Part shown: positions 33,561 through 45,500 of the stretch, piece by piece
Position numbering within the stretch: the first letter of the stretch is position 1
How the letters are laid out: the number at the start of each line of letters is the position of its first letter
NCBI GenBank assembly: GCA_003439945.1
Contig: QVRM01002375.1
Coordinates: forward strand, 17,498 to 81,497
Length of the DNA: 64,000 nucleotides
Source: Dermanyssus gallinae
Lineage: Eukaryota > Arthropoda > Arachnida > Mesostigmata > Dermanyssidae
Reading direction: 5' to 3'
Notes under the pieces: generated by a model
What the model saw: the letters and a program-made list of their open reading frames with translations, nothing else
The model's database searches: none
Told to the model about the DNA's origin: nothing
Position numbers and translations under genes: made by a program

Positions 33561-34865
33561 TCCGACGACAACGACCCGACGATGGGTTGGATTCCCCAAG
33601 CCCCCCAAGCCAACACGCTATCGCCTAGGTGGGGGTGGTTGGGGTGGTGGTCGGCGTCGCCACTGCCGGCGCCGCCCACGCTGCACGCGTTTGGAGAATA
33701 GCTCTAATCGTCTTGGTAGTAACCCGTCGCAGCACCAGAGTAGCAACAACAGCAACAGCAGCAGGACCGCCAGTTTTAGCACGACGATTTAGCCTTTATT
33801 CTCTGGGGTGCTGGGCTGCTGTTGGACGCTGGGCCTAGCACCTCTGTTGTTGTCCTGCCCCCACTACGGCCACTGCCCCCCCCCCCCCCCAACCACCACC
33901 CCCGCCTGCCCAGACAAGCAGACAGACAGACGGGCAAGCAGACTGACATACTCCACAGACAAACACGGGCGGGGGGGAGGATGTGGCGGGCAGCGCACCG
34001 ACCAACGCCGATGCTGACTGTTCTCCACTGACGACTACCCCACTGACAACTACCCCTGCTGCTACTGCTGCTGCTGTGGCCGTACCGGCAGGCCAGGCGT
34101 GCCTGGCCGATGAATACTTCGACTTCGAAACGCACCGGTGGGGGATGGGGCGAGTGCACCCTTCTACCTTTCCCTTCCCGCAGACATATACATATGCATC
34201 CGTACGTTCTGGAATGGACATATACCCATCACGCACACACATACATACATATGTATGTATATACACATCATATATATATATATATGTGTGTGTATACATC
34301 TATGTTTGTGTGTGCCCATAGGCTTCATCGACTGTCCGTTTGCTGCGAACGAACGAATGAAGAGCGAGCCTCCGTCTGAACCCAACGAATCCCTTCTCGC
34401 ATCCTTCTGGCCGCGCTCACTCAGTCTCACTTAGTCCGAGCTGACTCTCACTGCACTGCCTACTCACTACCTACACCCGACTAGGCCTAGTCGACGGCCA
34501 TTTTTCGTGGTAGCTTCGCGCTTAGCGTGGCAGTCGGCGACGAAATAGTCGGATCGAGTCGAGTTCTACTGCTGCTGCTAGTGTAAATGGTGGTGGTGGT
34601 GGTGGCGGTGGGGATGATGATGCTGTTGGTTATGGAGCCACAACGGGGGCGGCATCGGCAGGGGCAGCGACAGCAAAAGCGTGGGCGGTGGCTAGAACCT
34701 GGCCGCCCACAACAGAATAGGACGGCAAACATGAGGTTAGTTTCCGTATTGAGCGTTATCCCTGTTGTAACAGGTAGCAGAAGCAGCTAAATAAATATCA
34801 ACGGCCTAAAAGTGTTAGCAACATATAGATAATAGTAGCAGTGAGGCCATGAAATAAAGTCGAAG
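33561..34865. other. GC-rich island with C15 run and mixed simple repeats
   Basis: Contains a run of 15 C (33876-33890), GCT triplets (34059-34076), CATA/GTAT-type repeats (34185-34310) and a GGT tract (about 34587-34612). Overlapping frames reach 154 codons but follow the repeats. No gene supported. Confidence 0.5.
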
Positions 34866-34929
34866 TATATATATATATATATATATCTATATATATATCT
34901 ATATATATATATATATATATATATATCTA

Positions 34930-35012
<83 letters not shown>

Positions 35013-35013
35013 G
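34866..35013. repeat. Longest (AT)n tract in the window, about 148 bp
   Basis: Alternating AT with occasional ATCT units in its left half and one ATTAT break near the right end. Confidence 0.97.
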
Positions 35014-36119
35014 TTGGAATTTCAGTCGAAATCGGTAAGATATGTACGATATGTTGCAGTTTGTGAACATCGCCATTGTCGTTGTGTGTCGACCTCCGCT
35101 ATCGTCATCTTCCGCCACCGCGCATTGTCAGGGGTTGAAGGGTGAATTGAAAGCTGACACTGGTTATGCTGTGGCGACCTAGGTGGTTGGCGAGACCAAC
35201 ATAGCTGTCACGCTAAAGTCCCTTTATTGACAGCCAAGATGAAGACGAAGGGTGCAGAGGAAAATGGAAATAGCGACGGTAACGGTATGCCAGCGGCCGT
35301 ATCAACAATGCGGCAGTCGCGCTTAGGCAGTGGCGTTTAATGAGCTTCACGTCAACAACGTGTGTGCTCTTCGTCAAATGGTGATCATGTTAATAAAATA
35401 ATTATCCTCGTCACTATCGTCACCATGGCCGGCGATTTGGATACTAGAAGTCGTGGGCTGGGTTGGGTTGAGGCACGATGCATATCCTTTCGGAGCGGGC
35501 CCCTTCTTAAGATTTGTAGATTGGGGTAGTGTTAGAAATTTAAAAAATAAACATGACTTCGTGATAAAGATGACAGTGATGATGCGCTTTCTATACCGCC
35601 AACAATACACACCGAGTATAGAGGTTGGACTACTGACAGCTTCAGTGAGCCTCATGTGCAAATAGCTGTTGTTTTCGTCCTCGTTGTCATCATCATCAAC
35701 ATCATTATCATGTTCGATTCTCTTTGATCTCTTTCAGCAAGGAGAGTATAACGCCGGAAAACGTGCACAGCGGCCATGTTTCTTCTGCTGATTTCGCTGC
35801 ATACCTCTATGGACCCTGTTGTAGCCCCATGTCGCGTATGGTTCGGCAAGGTTGGCCTCTGTTGGCTTCGTCGGCGTCGTAATGATGTAATGATTTTCGT
35901 TGTCGTTCGGGTGAACTCCATATTCTCCACCAGGAACCGCACTTTGTCTACTCAAGCGTGCGTAGTTGTTAGGCCAACCTGTCAGTATCGACATCGACTT
36001 ATTCTTCAAGGATATCTCGAATGTAACTTTGTCATTATTTGACTCCTTGATATATATATATATAGTTTGAACAGGAAGAAATCTCCATTATTAGCCTCCA
36101 TTATAACCCTCCCCTATCT
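35014..36119. other. Nothing recognised
   Basis: Unique sequence. Short frames on both strands (60-96 codons) overlap an ATC-rich patch (35680-35712). No domain seen. Confidence 0.5.
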
Positions 36120-36592
36120 CTAAAGCAGACTATCAATCAGACCATGACAACGAATTCTGATTTTTGCATCTCGAGGAATGTCCTCTACGCGTGTTTTGAC
36201 TGTTTCTGGTAAAGCACGGGAGATTTTACTTTCCTGTAGATGGCTTTGCAGACCTCTAAATAGGTGGTAGTCCAACGGCTCGATGTCCGGTGCGTACGCT
36301 GTATGCAACACATTTTTCCAAGCGAAGCTTGCTATCCTGCGCGAACTGAAAAAACTCACAAGCGATCTTGCATTTTATTGGTAACAATTTGATCCAAAAA
36401 CTGACAGTGGTTGTGTCTGGTAAGCAAATAGGAGCACAATTTTGGTTTGATAATAAACCAAATGGGGGCGACGACGAATGATTGTGTGACACACCCCGAA
36501 GTAAATAGTTAATTCACGCGTAGTCACTCGAAGATTGTGCTCTACAGTTGCGCGCAAGCGTTTACCCCGAAACAACGCATACTGTTTTTAAA
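36120..36592 (-). pseudogene. Mos1-type mariner transposase, internally deleted relic
   Basis: On the minus strand the frames give GKRLRATVEHNLRVTTRELT then FGVCHTIIRR (helix-turn-helix part), then CSYLLTRHNHCQFLDQIVTN (matching CxSLLxRHxNEPFLDRIVTG, just before the first catalytic Asp), and then AYAPDIEPLDYHLFRGLQSH followed by VKTRVEDIPRDAKIRIR, matching the SPDLAPSDYHLFRSLQ end. The whole middle, including the second catalytic Asp, is absent. The gap resembles that of the 3485-3990 relic. The C-terminal frame (79 codons) is still open. Confidence 0.82.
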
Positions 36593-36991
36593 AAAAATGA
36601 ATTAAGATTTGCACATTTTAAATACGTTGCTGTAAATGAATAGTACTCTATTTTAAGAAGCGCTTATGCCTAAGCGGTTCCGCTCGCAGATAAGACTGCG
36701 TTATTGTAGCTAATACCGCGCTCCACATAGGCGCTTAACGGTAAATTGTCTCACACTAAGACTACAACCTGTGTGGGCTTAAACTCCAGCAAAGACGCGA
36801 TACGTGAATGCTCGCATTAGGAACGCCTCCTCGGTTAACACAGACCCTTGCAGACTCTAACAGGTGCGTGTTATCATTAGTACTATACTCCCATCCATTA
36901 CTGCTCGTGTTGGCTACAAGTGATGTTGCTTTACATATTGCACTCTAAGCGTTCAGTACCTCAGTTTGAATCACTGTATGCGCATAGGGCC

Positions 36992-37047
<56 letters not shown>

Positions 37048-37838
37048 CAAAGGAATAGCGGATTAGCTAAACCTGTTTTTGTTGCGTACATATGTAAACA
37101 TGTTTTTTTAAGAACTATTAGTTTATACATATATAGACCTAACATAGGTCAATTTTCGTCGATCAAATCTGCGATTCTTGGCATCGCAGATTTGCAGGTG
37201 ATTTCCACCATGCCGCCCGCCTATATATATTATTATATATTAGCTTAGCTAAAGTGTGACCCGAAAATCTAGATGTATTTTTTTTAATGCCCGTCACGCC
37301 TCTAGGAAGTCTGCCATTTTTGAGAAACAAGTATCTCTCTGAGCGCTTCGTCATTCTTCATTGATTCTGTCGAAATGAATAACAGAGAATGCCACTTATG
37401 GGCAACAATTATGCATGAGTTCAGAAATGAGCTCACTGCAGCGGAAACTGCCCGAATTATTTAGAGCGTATTCGGCGAGGTCTAGTCAAGAGATGGGGGA
37501 GGGTTGATATATATATATATATATATATATACATACATACACGGTTCACTCGACGTAACGCGTTCCACGCATTTCTCTCATTAAGAACAGATTCTACAGT
37601 GGCCTACGAAGATATTTTACGCTTCATTTAGCGGCTAACTAATTGACTTATCACAGAGAAAAAGAAAAAAAAACGTAAACACGCACTGTTTATATACTAA
37701 TGTAATACACACATAGCCAGACAGGGATAGCTTTAGCCGTACAAACAACCCGAATTTTTAGCAACTCCTCTGAGCCAAAAACTAAGATAGCGAATCATTA
37801 ATCACAGATGCATTAACTTTGTATATGTTTAACTTGCA

Positions 37839-37886
37839 ACTTTTGTGAAGGATGTGAAGGGATTTAATAGTACCCTTCACAAAAGT
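37839..37886. other. 13-bp perfect inverted repeat
   Basis: ACTTTTGTGAAGG (37839-37851) pairs exactly with CCTTCACAAAAGT (37874-37886). The 22-base loop includes a second TGTGAAGGG that could pair instead. It sits beside the tRNA-like fragment and (AT)n tract that follow. Confidence 0.85.
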
Positions 37887-37892
37887 GTACCT

Positions 37893-37954
37893 TGTGCATC
37901 GTGCCGGGATTTAACCGGCGACACCTATGCCATATATATATATATATATATATA
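37893..37954 (-). mobile_element. tRNA-like T-arm fragment next to (AT)n
   Basis: On the minus strand GCCGG-TTAAATC-CCGGC makes a perfect 5-bp stem with a 7-base loop, like a T arm but with TTAAATC instead of TTCRANY. The part where an A box should lie is replaced by the (AT)n tract. Probably SINE debris. Confidence 0.35.
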
Positions 37955-38690
37955 CATTAAATAGACTCATAATGCATTAAGTAGTCAAATATGCGCAAGC
38001 ATAATATGCGCTTATGACCACTGCAATTCGGCGATTCCCACCTCGCCGCAGTCGTTGGGCTCTCTTCATTTACCGAAGAGTATCGCAATTGATTCAAAGG
38101 GAGGCCTAATTATCAAACGTATGGAGTGGATATGGATCCCTAGGGTTGTGCATCGTGCTCAACATCTGCGAAGGAGAGTATCATACTTTCGCAAATGAGT
38201 GAATGGCCAATGAGTTCACAATCGTCAGTATTATACGTGAACACCTCCAGCGTGGCACACTTTACACTCTAGTTGCGTAAATGATCTTGTTCTGCATATA
38301 TAATTTTTCAAATGTTCGAATACGTTCCAAGTACGTTTCAGTCGAGTCGGTCACGTATTACATTGCAATTCGTGCACTCATTGTAGTGTTCGTGGTGTAG
38401 GACTCGCAATGCCGCTAGGTGATCTGGTATCTTGTGTTGACTTTCTGTGCAAAACACCGGCCTAGCTAATTCTTTCAGCAAAAGAGAAAATCCAGCAGAC
38501 ACATTATATATGTATACACAGATTTAACTCAAATCTGAATGTGTATGTAAATAGAAAGAAATAGTCAAGTTCGGCAGTGAACAGCTTCCACTTCGACGTG
38601 AATCAATTTGTGACCAATGGTTGATTTGGCCGTCGTAGAGTCGATAGTCAAGCTTTGCATTTGCAAAAGCCTTGGTCTACCCGTTCGTTA

Positions 38691-40255
38691 CGAGCGCGGC
38701 TGATGTCATGCTCGGCTGCTGCTGCTCCCGTTGTTGTTGTTTTGGTGCCGATGGTGCTATTCAAGTTCTAGTTGTTGTTGTTGTTGTTGATGCTGGCGCC
38801 CCTGTTTTCGGATTCGGTCTCCTTCCGCTCCTTTCCCTCCTACCCCCCCACACCCCACCCTCCAAATTTGGTCGCGCGCCCCACTAACGCCGCACGACGG
38901 ATCACCATCATCAGCAGGAGCAGCAGCAGAAACAGCGACCAGCGGCCGGCGTTGCATCAGCTTGGCAGCAGCATCAGCCGCAGTAGTGAGTCATCGAAAT
39001 CTCTAAACAACAACAACTAACTACCCCCGCGTTTGGTCCGCGGACGAAGAAGATGAGGGAGAGGCGGGGGAGGCGGTAGAGGAATATGGGAGGATGCGGG
39101 ATCGGAGGATGCAGAATGCTGGTGAAGAGGGCGCCAACTGGCCAGTCGTCGTCGTCGGCCAATGTATATGTGGACTGGCCTACTTCAGGCAAGAGCAAGA
39201 GCTGCTCCTCCATTATTGCTCCTTCTGTCTTCCTTCTCGTCTTCTCCATCATCGTCGTCCTTCTCCGCCCCCGACTATTACTGCTGCTGCTACCGCCGCT
39301 GCCACTACGGGGTAGACGCCTATTGAGGATGCAGAAGCAACCCTTCTTTACCTGCACCAGTACTTACTCACCGGTGACGCCTGCATGCTGGCTGGCCTTT
39401 ACTCTACCTCTATGCAAGCTCCGGCATCATCATCATTACATCACTTTCTAGTAGTAATAGTAGCAGCACTCGTAGCAGTACATCGTCGTAGTAGTAATGT
39501 GAGTAGTGAAAATAGTCCAAGCTTGTTCATGTCCTGTCATTTTAGGGTAACCCCTCCCCCCAGGACTTTCCTCCGGATTCTCGACTCTACACTCTTATTT
39601 CCCCTGGCGAGAAAAGCAGCGTTTCCTGAAGTCCACCCCTTTCCCCTCGCGCGCGCGATACCATCACTGGGTTTTCCTGTTCGTGTTTCCTTAGGCTGGC
39701 CTGCAGTCTAGTCCCCCCCCGCCCGCTTCCGAACAGCGACAACGACGACGACACCTACGAGGGTCTCGGCATCCTTCTACTGGCAACCTTCACTGGTACT
39801 GCTATTACTACTACTACTACTGGCTGAATACTGGCGGCCTGTCCGCTGGTCTCCCTCCGTAGACTCAGTGCTTGTCGTGCGCCGGCGTCGTGGCTGGCTG
39901 TTCGATTTTCAGGCGTGCGCTCCAAAACCCGAGTAACTGAGCATACAACGAGCGCGCGCAGGCCCTAGGCGAACTGACGGCCACAACAACCAGCACACTC
40001 TTAGAGCCAGATACATATCTTCGGCCGTTTCTATATCGTCGTCGTCGCCGTTGTCGTTGCTTTCTTCCCTTTCTTCTTCTTCGCTTCCTTCTTCACCCAT
40101 TCTTCATTTCTTCTTATTCCTCTTGTCTCCTCGTCCTATATGCATACATACCCTGAGCCCTTCCCCTAGCTACCATCCCCTCTGCCTACTCTTTCTCGAC
40201 TCTCAATGCTTACTTTCATTTTTAGTCCTTCCTGCACGCGAGTGCACAAACATGA

Positions 40256-40258
<3 letters not shown>
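38691..40258. other. GC-rich triplet and CT-rich island, no gene supported
   Basis: GTT/GCT triplets (38712-38790), CAGCAG/AGCAGC units (38911-38985), GCT/CTG units (39270-39300), GTA/AGT triplets (39451-39498) and a TTCTTC-rich patch (40062-40130). Frames up to 127 codons on both strands follow the repeats. Confidence 0.5.
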
Positions 40259-40314
<56 letters not shown>

Positions 40315-40560
40315 TTAATTCATACCCAACCACCCACGGCATTCATATGCATATACACAGGCCACATACACAAACAAACAACTACGGCTGACACCCGCAC
40401 ACGTTCAATGCTTACTCACTTCTAATTCAACTTCTAAACAGGCTCTCTCTCTTTCTTCCGTCTACCTTGTCCATTGCTCTGCTTTAGTTTCCGTTCGATC
40501 CCACCTCTTTCTACTTGCGTACGTCTTCACTTATTTGTATACGTGAATGCTGTTGTGTAC

Positions 40561-40622
<62 letters not shown>
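40259..40622. repeat. Pair of (AT)n microsatellites
   Basis: Alternating AT at 40259-40311 and 40566-40622, separated by unique CT-rich DNA. Confidence 0.95.
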
Positions 40623-40625
<3 letters not shown>

Positions 40626-42079
40626 GATACTCACTTTTTGGCTTGTCTATTTACACGAACATTAGGCTAACCAGTGATACATTCTTCAAAAGAAGTACTA
40701 AGTGTCACGGCGCTACAACGGTGTCCACTTCGCGCTAAAATAAGGAATGGTCAGCGGCGCCCACAAAAATCTGGCCGCTCAACACCGTTACAGTGGTTTC
40801 ACCCGCCACTCGGAGCACGTCAACGGCCGATCGCCTTGCTCCATTATCCATTCATGGATCAAGCGTGAAAATATTTGTTCCAACCATACCAAACCAACCA
40901 TAGCCGACCGGACATCCTCCATCAGAAACAACAACAATAGTAGCAAAGGGTCAGCAACAACGTTACTACCACTCAAGGACTTCACACAATTACAAGGATT
41001 TCATACAAGCACCAGCAGCGTGGGTAATAATTTGAGTAGAATATGTCGATAGAAATTGTTTTGGTCAAGGTAGCAGGTCAAACCACTGCCGCCGTAACAA
41101 CAGAAACAGCAACATTAGTGTAGCGATGATGTTTTTTCGGTGTCTGCTAGTCCGTCTCCTCCGTTGTTCCTCTTTCTCTGTTTTTCCCTCGTACTGACTT
41201 TCGTTTGACCGGCAGTATTGTGCTGCCTGACGCATAGCAATGACTAATAGTAATGACAGGGTCATCATCAGCATTTATTAATTAGCATTACCATCGCTCT
41301 AATCGCCATCATCATCATCATCACCATCATCATCATCATCCTTATTATCAGCATCATCACCATCATCATCGGCACACCATTACGTTAATCAGTATTATCA
41401 TCGCTAGTCACCACTTTTGGCGGAGTAGTAGCAGGGGCACAGTAGCAGCTATATCACCACCAGAAACAACAACAACAACGACAGAAATAACACAACAACA
41501 AGAGCCCCGACAGCAACAAGAAAAATATTATTATCGCGACCAATACTACCACCATTATCACAATTATTAACAACAACAGCAAGAAAAAACAACAACAACA
41601 CCTAGAAAGGCTGGCAAAATTCGAAGGCATTCTCGACGCGTGTCTTATTCGCCTGCGCGTTACTCCTCTTCTTGGTGGATGCCAACCAGCGTGTTCCCTA
41701 GTCCCCGTAAAACCTTCCCTGGCTCCTCAGAGCCGCCCCTCAGCTGGGCACTCACAAGGCTCAGCCCACCACCCCACTCGTCTCATCATCGTCGCTGGAG
41801 CGTCGTTACGCGAAAAGGAGAAAGGCTCACCCGTTGCCGCTCAGCCGTCGGCCAACGGTCGCTGCGCAATGCGCCAGAAACAGCACAGACAAGCAAGCCA
41901 AGCTACTGCTACTGCCACTACTACAACAACAACAACTATAACAACAACAACTGACTACGAGAAGCAGCTAAGAGAAGGGCCGGCAGGACAACGTTCCATC
42001 GCCAACTCTAATGTCACATCATGCGACGAATTTTGTACTCTCAAAAAGAACTATGCATAGGGAGCATCCCGTCTCTCTC

Positions 42080-42119
<40 letters not shown>

Positions 42120-43320
42120 GTCTTCTCATTGTCAGCAGCGCGCCTGTTCTCGTGCTGAGGAGCCGTTCGTGAGAGAGACGAGTCACCCCCCCCCCCCCAA
42201 CCTTCCAGCGTCCCCTTTCACCCTTTGCCCCCCTACGCTGATCTTGTCCCTTTCTTGGTTTCCTTCCTCGTTCTCTTTCTTGCGCTGCATTTCTTCATCG
42301 TCGTCAAGCTGTCTCGTAAGCAAGCGGAGCAGTCTTCAGTATTCGGTGTGGTTCAGTGTGCCCACATCGACGGGATCTGTCCCCCAGCCAGCTCCCTGAT
42401 CGGCTCGGTCCGCCCCCGCCCTTGGGCGGGGGGTTTCCGCCGCGCCACCGTCGTCGACGACGACCCCCTTTGCTGCTGTCGCGCGGCTTGTGTAGTATGG
42501 GGCTCAATCGTAGCTGTAGTAGGCTACCAGGGAGTAGTATCCGTAGTAGGCGCAGTGTTAGGAGTCGTAGCAGTGCGAGTCGGGGGTTAGGTGGGGGATG
42601 CCGTCAATGTAGGTGCATGTGTGCATTGTTGTTGGTGTTGTTCAAGTCGATGGTGGTGATAATAATGATGATGAAGATGACGATGACGATGATGCTGGCT
42701 CGTCGTTCGTAGATGTTGCACCCTTCGCTTCGTAGCCGATCGCAGCCCACCCGCACCGCTGACGCCATCCGGTCGCCAGCGGGCTGGCTGTATGAAGAGG
42801 AAGAGGAAAAGAAAGGGGTCCCTTTGGCGACGCCACCGCCGCCACCCCGTCCGGCCAGCAGCAGCGACAGCAGTAGCCTGTCCTTCTCTGTCCATCGCGT
42901 CTGCATCCATCGCTCTGGCCAACGCCACGGCCGTCGCCGCTGCTACTGCTGCTGCTGGCAGATACTGATGATTCTCATCGTCGTCGTCGTTGTCGTCGTC
43001 GTCGTAGAAGTGGTAGCAATGCAACGCTGCAACGATACAGCAAAGTAGTGTAGACGAAATCCTTGGGGTATCCAGTGAAGTGATGCCACCACTCTACGGG
43101 CGGACACGCGAAGGCGAGCACCGAGGCTCTTATCTACAACGAGGCGCAATTCGTTGACGATGCCACAATGGCAATGCGAATAGAGGCAGGCGACAACGAC
43201 GGCGGCGGCCCAAACGAACGCGGTGAACGCGGCAGCAGCGCGACACTGACAATAATGAGACAAAAATTCTGCTTTAACACTCTGCACCAACAACAACAAC
43301 AACAACAACATTGACATCAA
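40623..43320. other. Triplet-rich island, no gene supported
   Basis: Holds CAA tracts (about 41467-41482, 41568-41605 and 41905-41950), an (AT)n tract (42082-42116), a run of 13 C (42186-42198), a 9-bp GC inverted repeat CCCCCGCCC/GGGCGGGGG (42413-42432), GAT (42654-42695) and CGT/TGC (42945-43012) triplets, and (CAA)n at 43286-43310. Open frames up to 145 codons are shaped by the triplets. Confidence 0.55.
41290..41372. repeat. ATC triplet microsatellite
   Basis: ATC repeats with ACC and ATT interruptions; 3-bp periodic throughout. Confidence 0.93.
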
Positions 43321-45500
43321 CCATATTAATCATAAGGATGTTATAAAACAATTTATTCAATGCAATCAATCATGAGCATCATGATGGGCATGGCAGAGGT
43401 GGCAATGGCAATAACCATGCCGATGATGATGATGATTATAGTAATAATGCCGTTAATGCTAACTTAATAAAGCAGCAAGAGGGAAAACACTTAAAACCTT
43501 TTTTCGGTGCCTAACACGGCGCATAGCGTACGGTGTTGGTAATTAGAAAAGAAACATAATTGACAAGAAACTGCTAGAAAAGGAAAGAAATGCAGAAAAC
43601 TGCCAGAGAAGAAATAAATGTAAGAACAGCTTTCTAGTGCGGTGTAATCTTATATAGTAATACGCTTCTTTCCGCATAACCACAGTAATAGGCGTGTAGA
43701 TTCTGTAGCACAGCCTATGTCTTGCTGTGCCGTGCATGTCACCTTGATCGACGCCAGCATTCTCGTTACCTCAGAGTCCACTTATGCAGTGTCTTCATAA
43801 TAAGACGATCCTGCTATAACAACAACTATTTCCACAGTTACTACCGCTGCCCTACTACTACTACTACTACTAATACCTTACTTCTATTACTACAGCAACT
43901 ACTACAGCTACAGGAAGTGCTGCGACTCGGATCCGCCGCGCAGACTCGCATCGCCTGTCCAGCAAGGGTGTCGGCTATTCCCGGACAATGGGCAGGCATT
44001 TTGGGCCAAATATGGCGGGATCTATCTATCGGGGTTGTGGAGCGCGATGCTGGCGAATAGCTCCTCGTCTCGGCTGATAGGAGGAGGGGGACGATGCCGA
44101 GGCGGTGGAGCGCGAGGGACATATTTTATGATAATCGCACTGGAGAGCAGTGGACAGGGGTCACTAAGCCTCCGTAGACCACCCCGGTCAGCGGCAGCAA
44201 AGCAACGCCGGCGGCGGCAAGCTCTAGAAACTGGCGTCCACTGATCGGGAGCTGAAGCAAGGGAATGTTTGGTTAAGGTATTCCCCCATCCTCGTTTTCC
44301 CCTTCGGATCCCGGAGCGTATCGTGGGTGGTTGTCGTTCTTCCCGCCAGCGTCCCGCGGGGGTGGGTGTCTGCGCCAGCGTGATTATGCCTCTGCAGGAC
44401 AATGTGCACCAACGCTGTTGCCACGGAAGACTCCTGATTGTCTTATGCGGTGCTAGGTATAACATTTTACGAAATAGAAGAATACGTTTCAGACTATAGG
44501 GGACGATAATGGAACCACGTTGCTTAGTTCCTCTGGACGAGTGCCTATCGCCTTTGCTTTAAGCCACTTTTGTCTTGGTGGTCTAAGACACAATGACCGC
44601 TAACTCGAATGATGTGCTGCCGTTAAGTTGCTGCTAATGCGTTGTATTACATTACAGAGCTCTGGAATTTAGGTACATTATTATTGATTCACAACAGTAC
44701 AAGGTGAGTGCGCCTTACCAGCTTGTGAGAGAGGGCGAACATTTTGTTGATATCATGCCATTGTTTCGTGTTTGAAAAACACCTCCACAGACATTAGGGA
44801 CGCTAAAGCTAGCTTGGATAAAATCGCATTTAAAGCAGTATCTCAGTCTGCAATACTCTTCCAGATTCAGTGTCCAATTCATACTGTCTCGAAACGCCAT
44901 TTATGTACACATAAGTAGTCTACGATATTATTTTCATGCCGATCCTGCCTACATTCGTCTCTAACAGCCAGTAGTCATACATCCCAACAATCGTTGCTTC
45001 CTAGTGGCCCGAGGCAACTATAGGCATTCGTCGGATTTACCCAACAACCACAAACAAACACACAAATATACGCAATTTGCTTTTGCCAGAGAGCAAATAA
45101 TCCCTACCTCTACTATGTGCAGGTGGGAGATATAGACTTGTAGTGCCGCGATACCTTGCACAGCCACATGCCGGCGGCTTAGATGGCTTACAGTAAACAA
45201 CCTACCCCCCTTCTTCTTCTACGTATCTGACTGCTCTCGGCGAAGCTGGCGATATTACTCAGTGCTGAGCCATCGCAGCTATTGCTGCTATACGTCGCGT
45301 ATATATCATCGTCATCAATTTTCAAGCGAGTGCGCGGATGATTATTGCATCGCTATGACCTCGCGGTGGCCAGCGCTGTGTGTCGGAATCCGACCAAGGT
45401 CAACACAGTGTGATGTGTGGCACACGCGCAACATCTTGTTGTTATCATCGATGTTTTCCTAGCATCATGAGCTGTGCAGCTGTGGTGCCGCGGTATCGCT
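43321..45500. other. No gene supported
   Basis: AT-rich to 43840, an ACT triplet run (43853-43875), a GC-richer part (43900-44450) with a 147-codon minus frame of no recognised family, then unique AT-moderate DNA with nothing identifiable. Confidence 0.5.

Larger units (their letters stand above)
36593..38690. other. AT-rich region with three (AT)n tracts
   Basis: (AT)n at 36995-37046, 37507-37531 and 37932-37954, plus a 13-bp stem (37839-37886) and a tRNA-like T arm (37893-37931). Otherwise nothing recognised. Confidence 0.55.
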
